The notes: a model not told the origin generated them from the sequence alone. A stretch of 64,000 nucleotides of DNA from Tubulanus polymorphus (GCF_964204645.1 NC_134026.1:21656650-21720649); one strand, 5' to 3'. Positions 1-15,690 are shown, numbered from the stretch's first letter. Translations and numbers: made by a program.

Positions 1-1232
1 TAATGAAAAGATGGGGAATACGGACATCGTGGACCCCATTGTTTTTCAGTTACTCCATTCGGAATGTGGGGAATTTCACGCCGTACAACGACTTTTTATT
101 TTCTACGTGAGACGTATATATACGAAAGAATCTCGATCACTTTTGAACGTAATTGTTCACGAATTGATTTTCTCGAAACAGGTGTGAGTGCCTTGGTGTG
201 ACTGACCCTGTGTTCGACTTTAATTCAAAGTGCAGTTATGAGACTTTTTCACATGGTATAAAATTATCTCATTTCCCAATATGTTTAGATGAAATTATGT
301 ACTTCTATTTGATCAATCTAATATACTGAATATCCTGGAATTATCATATTTCCTATGTTGAATGTTTTTGTCATGTAACTTGTATGTATGAATGGGGCGT
401 GAATGTGAGTGCGTGGGCGACTGGGCCTCTCAGGTAATAAGTTTATTTTAACTTCACCTGTCGTCCAACGTCCTATTTTACAATATTTTGTACTAATTCC
501 TACTACTTTATATTGTAATTTAATTCGTAAATAAAACATTAATTGATTATATGTATAACAACAGCATTCGACACACAATTCATAAGGCGAAGCCACGATA
601 ATATGCCACGTTATGCAGTCTAACATTTGATTTCGTTTCAAAATTGAGATATTTTTACGGCGCACATTCCAAACGCATGAAATGGCATGTCTCGCCAAAA
701 CGAGTATGATTTTCATTTGAAAATTGCTAAGCGCTCTCAATCAAAGGGATCAGGAATGAACTAGTATAAGCAAGCTAATGTAAGAATTTATATACAATAA
801 TTTTTATGCCCTGTTTTGAAATGGGAGTTTTCATAAATTACCCGAGTCGATGCATGCACAATTATTGAGACAAAGCAAATCCCCGCCATAATCCGTGGAG
901 TCGTGCCAAGTAAGTCAAACGATTGCGTATTTCGTTAATAATGTTCATTGCCCGGATGTGTTTGAATGCGTGCCCCGTAGCCATTTGGATTTGAATTGCT
1001 AACCTATAAGAACAGAACGCATAATTTTGAATTCAAATGAAATTATTTGTTCCTGAGACGAAGTTATACATATATACATAAACTACCAATATGTTATATA
1101 TATATACACAACAAGATTGCACAGAGCTAAATTATTCACATAATAACAATCAAAATACTGTGCGTCAGTATTAATAATTAAAGTCTATTTACTCCTGAGT
1201 TATCTTATAGTTTTCATACGTGTGATGATAGT
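1..1232. other. Non-coding flank, probably 3' UTR/downstream of the PTB gene
   Basis: No coding exon is recognisable here. It lies directly downstream of the minus-strand PTB-domain gene, so part of it is probably that gene's 3' UTR. It is AT-rich with short TA runs near 1070-1110. An open frame on the minus strand at 318-740 has no recognisable domain and is not supported. Confidence 0.4.
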
Positions 1233-2396
1233 TTATTTTTGGTTCGTTCGAAACGAATGACTTCGAACGACATGGTTCTCCGCTAATTGACTGACTCTTG
1301 GACTGCTGTGTTGAGGCGAATTGACGCGCACCGGGTACTCGCTATGAGGTCTGGGCCGCCGAGAAATGTCGGCTCCACCCGGCCTGAGACGAGATTCGGG
1401 CAGAGACTGGTGAAGCGGCGATTCGGTCAGACTGGACGATAAACCCCCGTCGTGAGAATAATAACCGTCGTCGCTGCTTCTAAGTTTCGGGCTATTCTTG
1501 AAGTCCGGTGAAACGTACTGATCGTGGGGCGCGGGTTTTCGATGATGAACATCCGTCGCTAGATTCTCCTTCGATTGTGAGGATTCGTCAACTTTACGTA
1601 TAAACGCTCCGGTCGGGGCGAAACTATTGAATTGCAAAGATTTACGTTTTTTGTGCAGATCGCCACGACTGCGAGAGATAGTGTCATAGTCGACGGGCGG
1701 GAGCAGGATCGGCGCTCCGTCCCTGACTTTAAGCTTTTCGCGCAGTTCGGAATGAATAATGTCGAAAATCGGAGGTTTTTCGTTCGATGGCGTCGACGAA
1801 ATATCTTTAGCCTCAGATCCACTGCCCGTACTGCCAGACGACCCGAAGCTTCGGCGACTACCATTATCACTGGCTGGTAAAGATCGCGAACGTGGCAGAA
1901 TTTGGCCTTGTTCCACTAAATCTCGTTCGATGCGTACAAGTCTTTGACGATGTTCGGGTATGTCGGCCAACTGATTTAGGTGTTGAGCCAACATAGCGGC
2001 CGTTTCGGGCGAATCGCACCGGTAACCGTGGACGTGTACAGCGTTATTAGTCTGGGGATTGTAGCCCAGGTAGATAACACCGACGGTATCGTGATCAGGC
2101 GCCTCTCCCTGACACGCGAATGTCACATCCTTCGCAGGAATCGGCGGATATTTCACTTTTTCGCTTTTCCGCACTCCTCGTCCATTCACGGCTTCTTGTA
2201 TGATTTTCACGTCTTTCTTACTCACTTGAATGGTAATTTTCGTCAACGGAATATTCCTGTTACAGCGCCATTTTTCGACCAGCCCGCCGAGTACGGGAAT
2301 AACGAACTGCCGCCCGTACAAGCCCCGACATTCGTGCCAGCCCAAATAACACACGTAATACTGCGATTTTCTGATATCCTTCATTTTAGCTGCCAT
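1233..2396 (-). CDS. PTB/PID-domain-like adaptor protein, 387 aa, single coding exon
   Basis: An uninterrupted 387-codon frame. An in-frame TAA lies nine codons upstream of the ATG, so this ATG (MAAKMKDIRKS) is the first possible start. Residues about 9-145 have the pattern of a phosphotyrosine-binding fold: an initial YYVCYLGW strand, a KITIQVSKKDVKII strand pair, DVTFACQGE, then GVIYLGYNPQ and an alpha-helical PETAAMLAQHLNQLA end. Residues about 165-387 are low-complexity and rich in Ser, Pro, Arg and His, with several RSxS and SP motifs, so probably a disordered phosphorylated tail. PTB adaptors bind NPxY-type peptides or phosphoinositides at membranes; that role is inferred from the fold only. 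The exact family is not recognised. Neighbours show no functional link. The lack of introns contrasts with the other genes in the window. Confidence 0.8.
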   Translation of the reverse strand: MAAKMKDIRKSQYYVCYLGWHECRGLYGRQFVIPVLGGLVEKWRCNRNIPLTKITIQVSKKDVKIIQEAVNGRGVRKSEKVKYPPIPAKDVTFACQGEAPDHDTVGVIYLGYNPQTNNAVHVHGYRCDSPETAAMLAQHLNQLADIPEHRQRLVRIERDLVEQGQILPRSRSLPASDNGSRRSFGSSGSTGSGSEAKDISSTPSNEKPPIFDIIHSELREKLKVRDGAPILLPPVDYDTISRSRGDLHKKRKSLQFNSFAPTGAFIRKVDESSQSKENLATDVHHRKPAPHDQYVSPDFKNSPKLRSSDDGYYSHDGGLSSSLTESPLHQSLPESRLRPGGADISRRPRPHSEYPVRVNSPQHSSPRVSQLAENHVVRSHSFRTNQK

Positions 2397-5329
<2,933 letters not shown>

Positions 5330-8300
5330 ATGACGTCAAGAACAAGGAAATACTGCGTCCAAAGAACGGCTTCGACGAAGGACACGCGGGAGCCGGGAAA
5401 ATTCCGAAAAACTCATGAAGAATTCGTTTGGCGATTGGATCCTAAGTATCAATCGACGAAGCGATGCGCGAGCATGCCGGCGAAATTTCGACAATATCGC
5501 TCGATTGACGAGGATATATTCAACGAATTAAAAGAAAGTTCCGTCGATCCTCTGCCACTACCAATGATCTCACAAAACGGTGGCGAGTCTATTAGTTCAG
5601 AATCATATACCGAAATAACTAATAATTATCAGTACCGCCCGCACAGCAGCAGTCTAGCAAGACGAAGATTCTTCGCAGAAGCCAGCGAGATTCATGAACT
5701 TCCGGAAAAAAGTTGCCACGAAATGGAAACATTTCGAGTCAGTCTGTCGGTTATTCCTTGTACCAATTATAAAATGCGACAATTACACAGTGAATCGAGA
5801 GGTAAGATTATTTTCTTTTATTGGCAATCTTGGGCCAGTAGCTCAAAAGTTGGTTAAGCGGATAGTTGACATAGTAACAATAGAAATTGTATTATTGCTA
5901 TGATTTATCCGCCGGCTATCTTTAATCAACTTTTGAACGACTGACCTCTCAGTTTTAACTCTGCCACCAAATTCACTGCTTGCTTGTATAACATCCAGAG
6001 TGACATTCTGTACCTCATATTATTACAGTTTTAATTCGGTCACCAGTCACTTACGTACTTGCTTGTACAACGTTGACACATTAACATCGTTGACACCGGG
6101 CAATTCTTCATATTTTCTACTGAACTTTTACCGATATTTCAAATAGTCGATATGTAACAAGAACTCTTCACAACGATATCAACAACAAAGTTTAAAAAAA
6201 AAACATATCCAATCTTTGTCTCGCGAGACGTGGTTCCTGAATTTAACACTTGACCTGGCAAAACATTTCGTAAGCGTCATTAGAAATTTGCTTGCTTACG
6301 TGTGTAGTTAGAATTTGAGTGTATAGGCCTACATTCAAGTGAAAGGAAACATTTAAATATTGTATGAACATTTAAACGAATGATATCATAAACTCAGCAC
6401 CGTACGTTCTACCAAATTGATATCCATATGAATTGCTATTCAATTAGCAAAGCTTAACTAATGTAAATTGGTCCGGTCAATTTTAAGTACTCTCGCTGTC
6501 GATGTAGACATAGGGACTCAATGTTGCCCACAACTGTAGATATCTATGCCACAACTGATGATGATTAACAACAGATTTTAATAAATTCTGTGTCACCAAA
6601 AGAATCTGGCCTCGAAAAATACGGCAATATCTGCTGGATATTAATTTTGTCAGTCTGTTGGGGGCCAACGATAGCAAATCCTGATAAAATAGAAGTCTGA
6701 TAGCAAGCGAGAAAACAAGGCTAATTTTTTCGATATCGGCTGCACTTAAATTTGTAATATTTGCGGTCGCATTAGTGTAACAGACAGCGCCCGCTTTTAA
6801 TTGTGTCGGCGAAAATTGACCTTCGATAACATAAATCTTCGACCCCGAAAAGGAAGTTGCAGTTCAGTATCATACGCACGGTCGGTGTCATACAAGATGG
6901 AAGTGGAAACACAGCCGAAAACCAGCACCGAGGAGTCAACTGAGTCGACCGATAGCGGGGAAACCGATACGGATGAAACCGGTAGTAGTAGTAGTAGCAC
7001 CGGCAGTAGTAGGAAAGGTAGTTGTAACCGTGAGGAAAATGTGCAACAGAAAATCGAGGACGATGAGTTCGTTAGCGAATTCGATAAGGTTCTCGACGAT
7101 GAAGAGTTGATGAAACAAATGCAAGAAATCGAACTCGAAAACAAACGAAACGAAGCTGACGGGCATGACATTTGTGAAAAGCTCGACGACGAAGAGAGTG
7201 GAAAGGAGGTTGGCTCAACAAGCGAAAAGGATGGCGCTACCGATGAAAAGGATGAGGATTCAGTAAAGGAGGATAGTAAGTTGTATTTTCTCTGGAGTGG
7301 TAACATGTACTGAAAGACAAATGTAACAATGTCGATCTATGTAATTAATATACGTAATAATTCGCCTCGTTTGCGAGAACACAAACGCAATACATTCAGT
7401 CAAGTTGTAAGTCGACATGGTTAAGTCAAAGAGTTGTTGTAGCAATGAATAATGCATAAGCGACAAGCACCTCGGGTAAATTAATCTTGGAAATCACGGG
7501 AGCGATTGCTATAATCTTACTCGTTGTATAGTGAAGATATAGTGCACGTATACACGTAAACAAAGTTTGATCAAAATAATTTCGCTGATAATCATCCGGT
7601 CTAGTTTTCGGACATCAGTGACTAAAAATATATATCTAATACGTTAGAAAATACTCATGGTTTTATTTGTGTTAAATAGCTTTGTCAGTTCATATATTTG
7701 TCGAATTCATTCGAACGCAATTGTTCAAAGGCCTTGGGGAGTCAGCGTTAACGAACCAGCGTTAACGATGACTACAGCCGACACAATCGCAGCATCTGAA
7801 CTATATATAGGCGTGCTTTGATAAAATTCCATCGCTATATGATTACTTCGTTATACTTGTATAAAAATAACAAAGATACGATCTTGTTCACAGCATTCCA
7901 GAATGACACAGACTTGTGAAATGCGCCAACAGTTCTAACCACTTACTAGGCCCCACGCTAAAGAGAACATGTATACACTGCATCCATTCGATGACCGTTT
8001 GGTGAATTCATAACTTCATGTGTACATGTATTCCTTCGCTTACAGATAGAATTTGGAAAAAAAGCAGTGGCAATATTATTCGGTCAGTAGATTTTGTAGA
8101 TTTCAGAAATTTTCAAACATACTGAGATCGATTTGAGATATTTTCAGACGTCTTGGAAATATCGTCGAAATTTCTTATTTCCGAACACCTTCATCCACTC
8201 ACCCACACGTCAAACTATACGTTATACGGAAAAATGTATTTCTCATCACAATTGACTTATCAAGATCGTAAAATTTAATTATGCTATTTCATTGTGTAAT

Positions 8301-11300
8301 GGGGTAATTAGGTTTAACATCTCGATTTTCTTCACTCCACCCATTTCCTTCATCATTCTCCATTCTGATATCAATGCGCGTACATACCGGTACACGTAAC
8401 GATAGCAGACGATAGTTTTAAAGTATATCGGATACGAATTCCTAATGTCAACAATGATCAGGAAATATCAATATTCAAAACAGGTGATCCGACACGTCAC
8501 ACAAAAAACAAGTAAGATTTCAAAGCTCTAAGCTTAAAGCTTCAAAATCGCATATGGCACGAATCTTTTAAAAGATCACATAAATATTGCAACAATGAGG
8601 ATATTTCTTTTCTGTGTAAAACTGCATCTAAAATTTTTGATAAGGCTTATAACCTTAGAATCAGCTGACAAAGTACTTTATTGTTTTGTTTTGAACTATG
8701 ATACAGAATACAGCTTCTAGAAAATATCGATTCTCTTGACAAAATCACAAAAAATAACAGCTCCGAAGATTCATTTGAATTTTGTATATTTCAAAGGGCG
8801 TGTTGTTTGTTGTGCGGAAAATTTATGTACATACTTCGTTCACAACTGATTGATTTGAAATGCATTATTGACATTCTTTTGAGTTGAAGTTGATTGCTTG
8901 ATAATATCAATTAGCGCGTAGATTCTTTTTTATCGCAAGCTAATGGAAGCCATATGCGTTCGTTGTTTACCTTATTATCGTATATACGATTATTGAATAA
9001 TTGTCTAAGGTTACCTCCTTGTTCAAACTATGAGCGCGATAGACAATATGTCTATGACACGATGAAGCTTTATAGTTATCTGTCACCTAGTTATATTGAT
9101 TTCATTAGCCTAGTATTACTATTCATGTATTACGAAATGCCTTGATAATGAATCAAGTAAATGATCTATTTGCTAATAGGATACTTTTCATAACTGAAAA
9201 TTTTTATCTCCTTTTAAAAACGTTTGGAATCAAACTGGGCGCGTTTTTCGTAAAATTCAACGAATAACAATTAGAGCGGAGTAGAATTTCTGATCAAAAC
9301 TCGCAATTATATTTTTCAGGTCATTCGACAATCTCTTCTAGCAGCAGTACAACTACCAATGCTTCAAACTCGGCTCCCGTCGTCACCGAAGACACCGCTC
9401 AGGTCACCGAAGATGAGCATTTTCAGACGACAATGGTAGAAAGAAACGGAAAATTCTCCGAAGACGAATTGAGGAAAGTATGCCCAGGAGAATGGGAAGA
9501 CGCACCGAAGGCACCGCCAAGACGACTGAGTGGCCTGGCGAGGCAGAAACTTGAAATGGACAGTTTTGATGAACAGACGATAAAAGCTGAGGAATGTTCG
9601 CAACAAAATACGAATCCCTTTGAAGAAGATGAAGAGCTGGACATCAACGGACAAGAAGTTGTGCTTGAGGATAGAATACAAGCCGTACACGTAAGTCGCA
9701 AGATTGAGCTAGAATCTGATGAAGCGAAGACGAACCTCATAACGAATTCGACGCCTATAAGAAATCACGCACCGCCCGCTAGTTGGAACGAGCCGAAAGA
9801 CGAAGAGAAGATCGTAATGACGTCGACACTAGAAATGGAAACAACTCCGCTTACGATAGAAATCCTTGACGATTCGAAAACGTTGGAAAACGACAGAGTG
9901 ATGATATACGAGAAAAACTCCGCCGCCAAACTCGCCGATGAATCGCCGTCTCCGAATACATCCAATTTCAGCGCCGAAATTAACAAAGCCATCGACACGT
10001 TGGATAGTGCAATTACAAGAAGCAGTCCGGCTTGTAGTAGACAATCGGCCGAATCGTCGGATACAGCCGATTTCAAACATCACCAGGGACATTTCGTAGT
10101 TGTGGCAATCGACTTCGGTACTACTTTCAGCGGATACGCGTTCAGTTTTACCAGAGACCCAAAAAGCATTCACATGATGCGCAAATGGGAAGGCGGAGAC
10201 CCAGGGGTCATCAACCAGAAGACACCGACCACTATACTTCTAGATCCTGAAGGCCGCTTTCACTCGTTTGGCTTTACTGCCCGCGATTTCTTTCATGACC
10301 TTGACCCAGATGAATCGAAGAAGTGGCTCTATTTCGAAAAGTTCAAGATGGTGCTACACCACAACGCAGTGAGTACCGTTCATTAGAAATGATCAGCGAT
10401 CTTTGTTGCTGTTGAATGATACCTTTCACATCAGCATTATGAACATTTATAGTATTAGATAAATTATCAATTGTTAGAAAATAGTATATTTCTATTTCTA
10501 AACCTTGTGGTAGAAAAATAAGCAAAAGCGAAAAAACGCCAGAAGGAAATCGGTCCAGCCCGTTATTCCGTGTTGGTGGTTTGATAAAAAATTCGTTAAA
10601 ATAGCAGGACAAAACAACAAATGATGTCATAATACCATAACACAATCTATCTTGTCCTATCTATAAATAATTCAGAACCACTTGATAAGCAGCTTCTAAT
10701 TATATTTTTGGATTCACGCCACAACGAGTTTATCTGATGAAAATGCCGTTCATCCTTCCGCAAATAATATCACTAAGCAGATATATATGTAACATGCTGC
10801 ATCACTGATACATCCTGACTTGAATTTCGGTTTGCTCGGAATATATCACATATGCCGTTCGGGCATATACCATATTCAATTAATGGTGTATATGCCGTGC
10901 GGGCATTTATATACTCTTTTTGAATTAATATCATGATTCTTTTTATTTCCAAGGACTTGAATGAAGAAACCACTTTGATAGCCAGCAATGGAACGGAGTT
11001 GCCGGCGACGAAAATTTTCTCGAGCGCTTTGCAGTTTTTCAAGCAGCACGCGCTGCAGGAATTGAGCGATCAGGCCGCTATAAAGATTCTGAACGAAGAC
11101 GTCAGATGGGTGATCACTGTGCCCGCTATCTGGAAACAGCCTGCCAAACAATTCATGCGGCAGGCCGCGTATGAGGTACTGCGACCAAAGCCTAAACCAG
11201 TAAAACTATTGTAGATACAGAGCGGGTATGGCAACTCAAACAAGATTTCAATCCGGCACACTACTGTAGCCTACTAGAGTGTATGCATGGGCAATACCAC

Positions 11301-14300
11301 TTTTCCTCGTTGCCTATCAATCCGGGCACAAGTACCTTTCCCCCAGAGAGATTTTTACTATAAGCTATGGTTACAATACCAAAACATATGCATTTGAACT
11401 GTATATCAAAGAGGATGTTATGCCGGCCCAAGACCTGAAGATATTTCTTTTTTTTTAAAGGCCGGTATTGCCAGTCCAGAATTTCCGGACCAACTCATCA
11501 TAGCACTGGAGCCCGAGGCAGCTTCGGTGTACTGCCGCCGTCTGCGCATGTACCAACTCGTACCGGAAACACCGAAGAAACGACCGTTAGTAACCCCGAA
11601 AAAAGAAACGCCCGAACCGATGAATATGGATCTAGTGACGGACGATATAACTATCGGTAGGTAACTCGTGTACGGAAATTCATTGCGACAGAAGGAAACG
11701 TGTAAAACATAATGCACATTTCACACTTCACTTAATACAATATATAATATATAAATTACACCTCCACTTTTTGTTATAGATCGTTAAGTCATTTCAACTT
11801 TTATTTCTACAAGCCATTCGGGCATTTTGATTTCCATTTTGATTTTTTTTGTTCATTTTGTGAAGATATTGTAAAAACATATACGATTATTTTATTCAAT
11901 ATTTCTATCTTTTAAAAACTACGATTTAAGAATCTGTTTTCATTTTGGATTTCACAAATAAGGAGATTTAAATTAACCTTATGGTTTCATTATATCGCAA
12001 ATGATTTCTTATCTTGAATGGTGTCATTTCAGAAGTAGACGACTTTTCATTTTCTAAATATCCTGTTCACTTGGAAAAAGAAGAACAGCTTGAACGGCTA
12101 CTGAGAGGTCAGTACGCTTTGAGCTGCCATCAATGATTCCACGGAGAACGCTATTTTGCTCTGATAAAAATTTTCAATATCTTGCCTAGCTTATTTGATT
12201 CGTGTTAATTCCCTGTATTCAATTCACATAGCTGAGATATCTCTTAGTGCAGTCGAACTTCCCAGATACAAACATACGAACGTTGGCTGAAAAGACTTTT
12301 CATAGAATACATATACGATGATTATTCCAAATTTAGGATATTAGCACGTCAAATCCCTGTCGCACTCTGCACCACCCTCCTGCATTACCGTTTAGCTTTC
12401 ATTTATTCGAAATAAGCTGTCAAGAACATTTTCATAAAAATCACGTATATTTGTGGATACAAGATGATTGGTATTGTAATGTTTTTGGTACAGGGACTAG
12501 GTACATGGTGGTTGACTGTGGAGGTGGTACGGTTGACATTACCGTGCATGAAATGCAAAAAGTCGAAGGCAAACTGAAAGAATTGCACAAAGCTACCGGA
12601 GGCCCGTATGGGTCAGTCGGTAAGCATAAAATACCAGATGGTATTTGCAACATTGACCTAACGGAAGCATAATCCTACAATAACCATTGATAAAACACTA
12701 TATTCGTGTTATGGTGATTATCTTTAGAAAATCCCTCATTAAGTTAAGTCCGAAAATGTTTCCTTGAGCTAGTAGTTTATTCAACGTTTCGACTAACCTA
12801 ATAATCATCTTCAGTATCCCTGAAGATGACCATTAGAATAAAAGCGAAACATCGAATAAACTATAGCTCAAACAAACATTTTCGGACCTCTAAATCCCAT
12901 GGGAACCAAATGAATGGATTTGATCAAGATAATACCTTCGTTATTTTATGAATCGACATTGTATTGTAAACAATTCCAAGATTCAAACTATACAGAAGAG
13001 AGATACATCTTGTACGGAAACATGTACTGTATATTTTGTTCGATGCGTTGTAAAATTTGTGAACGATACAAATTGAATCTGGATCTGAATCTGTTTGCAG
13101 GGGTGGACCAAGAATTTGAACAGCTACTGATTGCCATACTAGGTAAAGAGTTCATCGAAGCGTTTAGGTACCGACGTCCAGCAGGATGGGTTGATTTGAT
13201 GATAGCGTTCGAATCACGTAAGCGAGCAGCTAGTCCCTACAAAGACAACCCGTTAAATGTTTCCCTGCCATTTTCGCTGATCGACTTCTACAAGAAACAC
13301 AAGGTATGATATCTTGAAATTTGAAAGATTATTACACGAATTCTTCAGTTTCTCAACATTTTGAATCTCAGTGAGCGTCATTGGTAAACATTCTAAACCA
13401 TACTAAAAAAATCACTTCATCAACGCTGGTTGAATATGGAAAAATCCGGCTCCGATTAAAATGTGCTTCGGTTCGTTTTTAAGGGTGGACAAGTTGAGAC
13501 AGCCGTGAGGCGGTACGCTGACCCGAACGTTCGTTGGTCGTCGCAGGGAATGTTACGTCTGATGCCGGATGCCATGAAGAAACTTTTTCAACCGACTTTA
13601 GAGAAAATAGTCGAAGTCGTCGGAGACGTACTAAATCACCCTGACGCTAAAGGTACTGTTTAAATACACAAATTCTTTTAATTACAGGCCGAGGTCGATT
13701 TCAAGCTACGGATCCGCCTGTGATAGATCACAGCAGTAACTCACTGACATGCTCGTGACAATCCCAGGGGCATGTTAGGAACTTACCAGAATATCAGACA
13801 ATGGATTGAAGATCGTCATCAATTTTAAAACGGAAAATCATAAAAGAATATGAACCAATTTTTTTCGGATTCATATTTCAGGTTTGCAGTACATGTTTTT
13901 AGTCGGTGGTTTCGCCGAGTCGGCCCTATTACAATACAGAATTCGTCAAGAATTCGCCCACATTGTCAAAGTCATTATCCCGCAAGGCATGGGACTTTGC
14001 ATCCTGAAAGGTGAGTTGTTATTGGCTTTAGATGCCACTGCCCACTAGAGCTGTCGGCTGAGGTGAATGTATAGATGTGTGCCAATTTTTTCAAAGTTTT
14101 AACTATAAACCTACTTTTCACCAATTTTATATGATTCAATATGCGGTGAGCGAATATTTTTAGGAGCCGTCCTTTTCGGACTGGATCCCACTGTAGTCAC
14201 TTTGCGCAAATCGAGATTGACCTACGGTGTCGGCGTGCTGAATCGGTTTGTCGACGGTAAACATCCCAAGAAAAAGCGCGTAGAAAGAGATGGAATCGCC

Positions 14301-14642
14301 TGGTGCACTGATGTTTTCGACAAATTCGTCTGTGTCAACCAATCGGTAGCTTTGGGCGACACGGTGCTGCGCAGCTACACGCCGGCCAAGGTCGGACAAA
14401 AACAGTGCATCATTCACATATACTGCTCAGACCGGGAGAACGTGCAATTCATCACCGATAAGGGCGTAAAACGATGCGGCACGCTATGCTTGGACTTCTC
14501 CGATACTCAGTATCAGCCGTTACCGAAACGAAGGGAAATTCAGGCGCGAATGCTTTTCGGCGATACGGAAGTGAAAGTAAGCGCTCTCGATGTCACCAGC
14601 GGGAAATGTGTGCGAGCTGCAATAGACTTCTTGAATAAATGA
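5330..14642 (+). CDS. HSPA12-like: HSPA12-like divergent Hsp70 with long N-terminal extension (11 coding exons, 1175 aa)
   Basis: Exons: 5330-5801, 6868-7275, 9320-10368, 10954-11175, 11461-11656, 12033-12107, 12494-12619, 13101-13303, 13484-13652, 13882-14010, 14164-14642. Phases agree throughout and total 3528 nt. The ATPase core starts near residue 555 with [15 protein letters not shown] (phosphate 1). It continues through [57 protein letters not shown] (phosphate 2), LVGGFAES (adenosine) and GAVLFGLDP, and ends in IDFLNK. All of these are hallmarks of HSPA12A/B, the atypical Hsp70 branch with an ATPase-like domain but a divergent substrate region. Vertebrate HSPA12A is 675 aa; here the first ~550 residues are an extra Ser/Thr/Glu-rich, probably disordered region. 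Exon 2 has a weak polypyrimidine tract, so ATG 6897 may be an alternative start (1008 aa). The donor at 11176 (GTACTG) is weak but is set by homology. Linkage of exon 1 is the least certain part. Confidence 0.9.
5331..5338. promoter_or_regulatory. CRE/ATF palindrome TGACGTCA overlapping the first start codon
   Basis: The exact full CRE octamer shares its first two bases with the ATG of the long HSPA12-like form (cgATGACGTCA). It may be a functional CREB/ATF site if transcription starts just upstream, or may be coincidental coding sequence (Met-Thr-Ser). Confidence 0.35.
5831..5946. mobile_element. MITE family A copy 1 (GGGCCAGT..GCTCAAAAGTTGG termini)
   Basis: Inverted termini GGGCCAGTAGCTCAAAAGTT and TCAACTTTTGAACGACTG flank a short AT-rich core with the inner motif GTTGACATAGTAACAAT. 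It lies in intron 1 of the HSPA12-like gene. It is related to copies at 18074-18211, 39369-39503 and 46997-47146. No coding capacity, so non-autonomous. Confidence 0.8.
7276..9319. other. Intron 2 of the HSPA12-like gene (2.0 kb)
   Basis: Bounded by GTAAGT at 7276 and TTTTTCAG ending at 9319. I see no repeat family member, RNA gene or coding exon in it. Confidence 0.6.
10839..10907. repeat. Small inverted/duplicated motif (ATATGCCG..CGGGCAT)
   Basis: Two copies of a short motif, CATATGCCGTTCGGGCATAT and TATATGCCGTGCGGGCATTT, lie about 35 bp apart just before exon 4 of the HSPA12-like gene. Each is itself nearly palindromic (ATGCCGNNCGGGCAT). Confidence 0.6.
12746..12888. mobile_element. Fold-back MITE with AGTCCGAAAATG termini
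   Basis: Arms of about 65 bp (from AAGTCCGAAAATGTTT to AAACATTTTCGGACCT) surround a centre with CATCTTCAG and CTGAAGATG. It lies in intron 7 of the HSPA12-like gene. Both strands carry the pattern CTGAAGATGA..GCGAAAC/GTCGAAAC then AATAAAC. A related element with AGTCCGAAAAAGTTTT ends is at 42492-42640. Confidence 0.75.
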
Positions 14643-14988
14643 TTTACTTACTGCGTGTGCGATAGAAGTAAAAATCAAATATTTTTATACCCGACACATG
14701 CTTTAAGCTACTAAGGATAATTCATTACAAAAAGAAACTATGAAGAAGGGCTATTTTATCATGTATATGAGACACGTCTGTTATATATAGATGCATTAAA
14801 CGTGGAATAATGTAATTTGCTTTTAATTCTCTGCTTCAAATACCTACCCTCTTCGTGATACGTATGCAAATTAAGCACGATCATCTGCCGGTAATTTCAA
14901 ATATCTCGGATTTTAACGTTAACGCGTTCTGAACTTGTAACACTGAATGCCAAACGTAATGAATATTGTACATTTATACTCAATAAGT

Positions 14989-14994
14989 AATAAA
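14989..14994 (+). terminator. Probable polyadenylation signal (AATAAA) of the HSPA12-like gene
   Basis: AATAAA lies 347 bp past the stop codon, in an AT-rich 3' region. An AATAAA also overlaps the stop codon itself, at 14635, but is unlikely to be used. The choice is by position only. Confidence 0.45.
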
Positions 14995-15599
14995 CGAATC
15001 GAATAAGGAAGGAGTATTTTTATAGATTTTTGTTATCCTTTCGAATCCTGTTGACAACAGAGTTTCTCCGTCCAGGGTTCTTCTCGGGTTTTCCCCTCGT
15101 AAAAATGAAAAACCTCAAATTCGAACAAAAATTGTTACCAGTCAAATTTTTATACTTAGAGGAAGCTACAGAGGGCTATTACAGAGGGCGTTTACTTTCG
15201 TACACCATCTGTCCATCCGCCCGTCTGTAGTTGGCTTCTAGATTCTTTGAGAAATTTTCAAGAAGTTTTTATGGTGTTGATATTTTGTTTGTGGCCATTT
15301 TTGTTCGGTAAAATCAACACTTTTTGCATACATGTATATTCTTTGATGTTTTCATGGGAAATTTAGAAGACACCCTGGTCCCTGGTCAGTCTCGAGTCTA
15401 ACGAGTTTCTGTGTCATTGGTTTTTGTAGATGTTCACCAGGTGGCGTTGAATATTGAAATTGTCAGGCATTTCAAACCACTTCCGGGCATGGCGTCCCTG
15501 GGCCCTTAGTTGAGATAAGTACTTAGACAATTCAAATCTTGGGTTTTTGCACATATCATATCGAAACCGAATCACACGCGTAGTCGTTCGTTTCAGAGC

Positions 15600-15675
15600 A
15601 CATGAATCAACATCTCCTGCGGCAGGGGTTCGAACCTGATCGTGTCGCTAGGCTCAGCCACGACACGAAAGGAGA
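15600..15675 (-). mobile_element. tRNA-derived SINE fragment
   Basis: The reverse complement reads GTGGCTGAGCC then ATCAGGTTCGAACCCCTGCC, which contains a pol III B box (GGTTCGAAcCC). It aligns with the better copy at 50985-51170 (GTGGCGAGTCTCGATGCAAT, then CAGGTTCGAATCCCTGCCGG). It is a head fragment only. Confidence 0.6.
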
Positions 15676-15690
15676 GTCTCGATCCTATCG

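Noticed and set aside
318-740. 140-residue open frame on the minus strand
   Set aside because: No domain, no splice context, AT-rich composition; probably chance within the 3' flank of the PTB gene.
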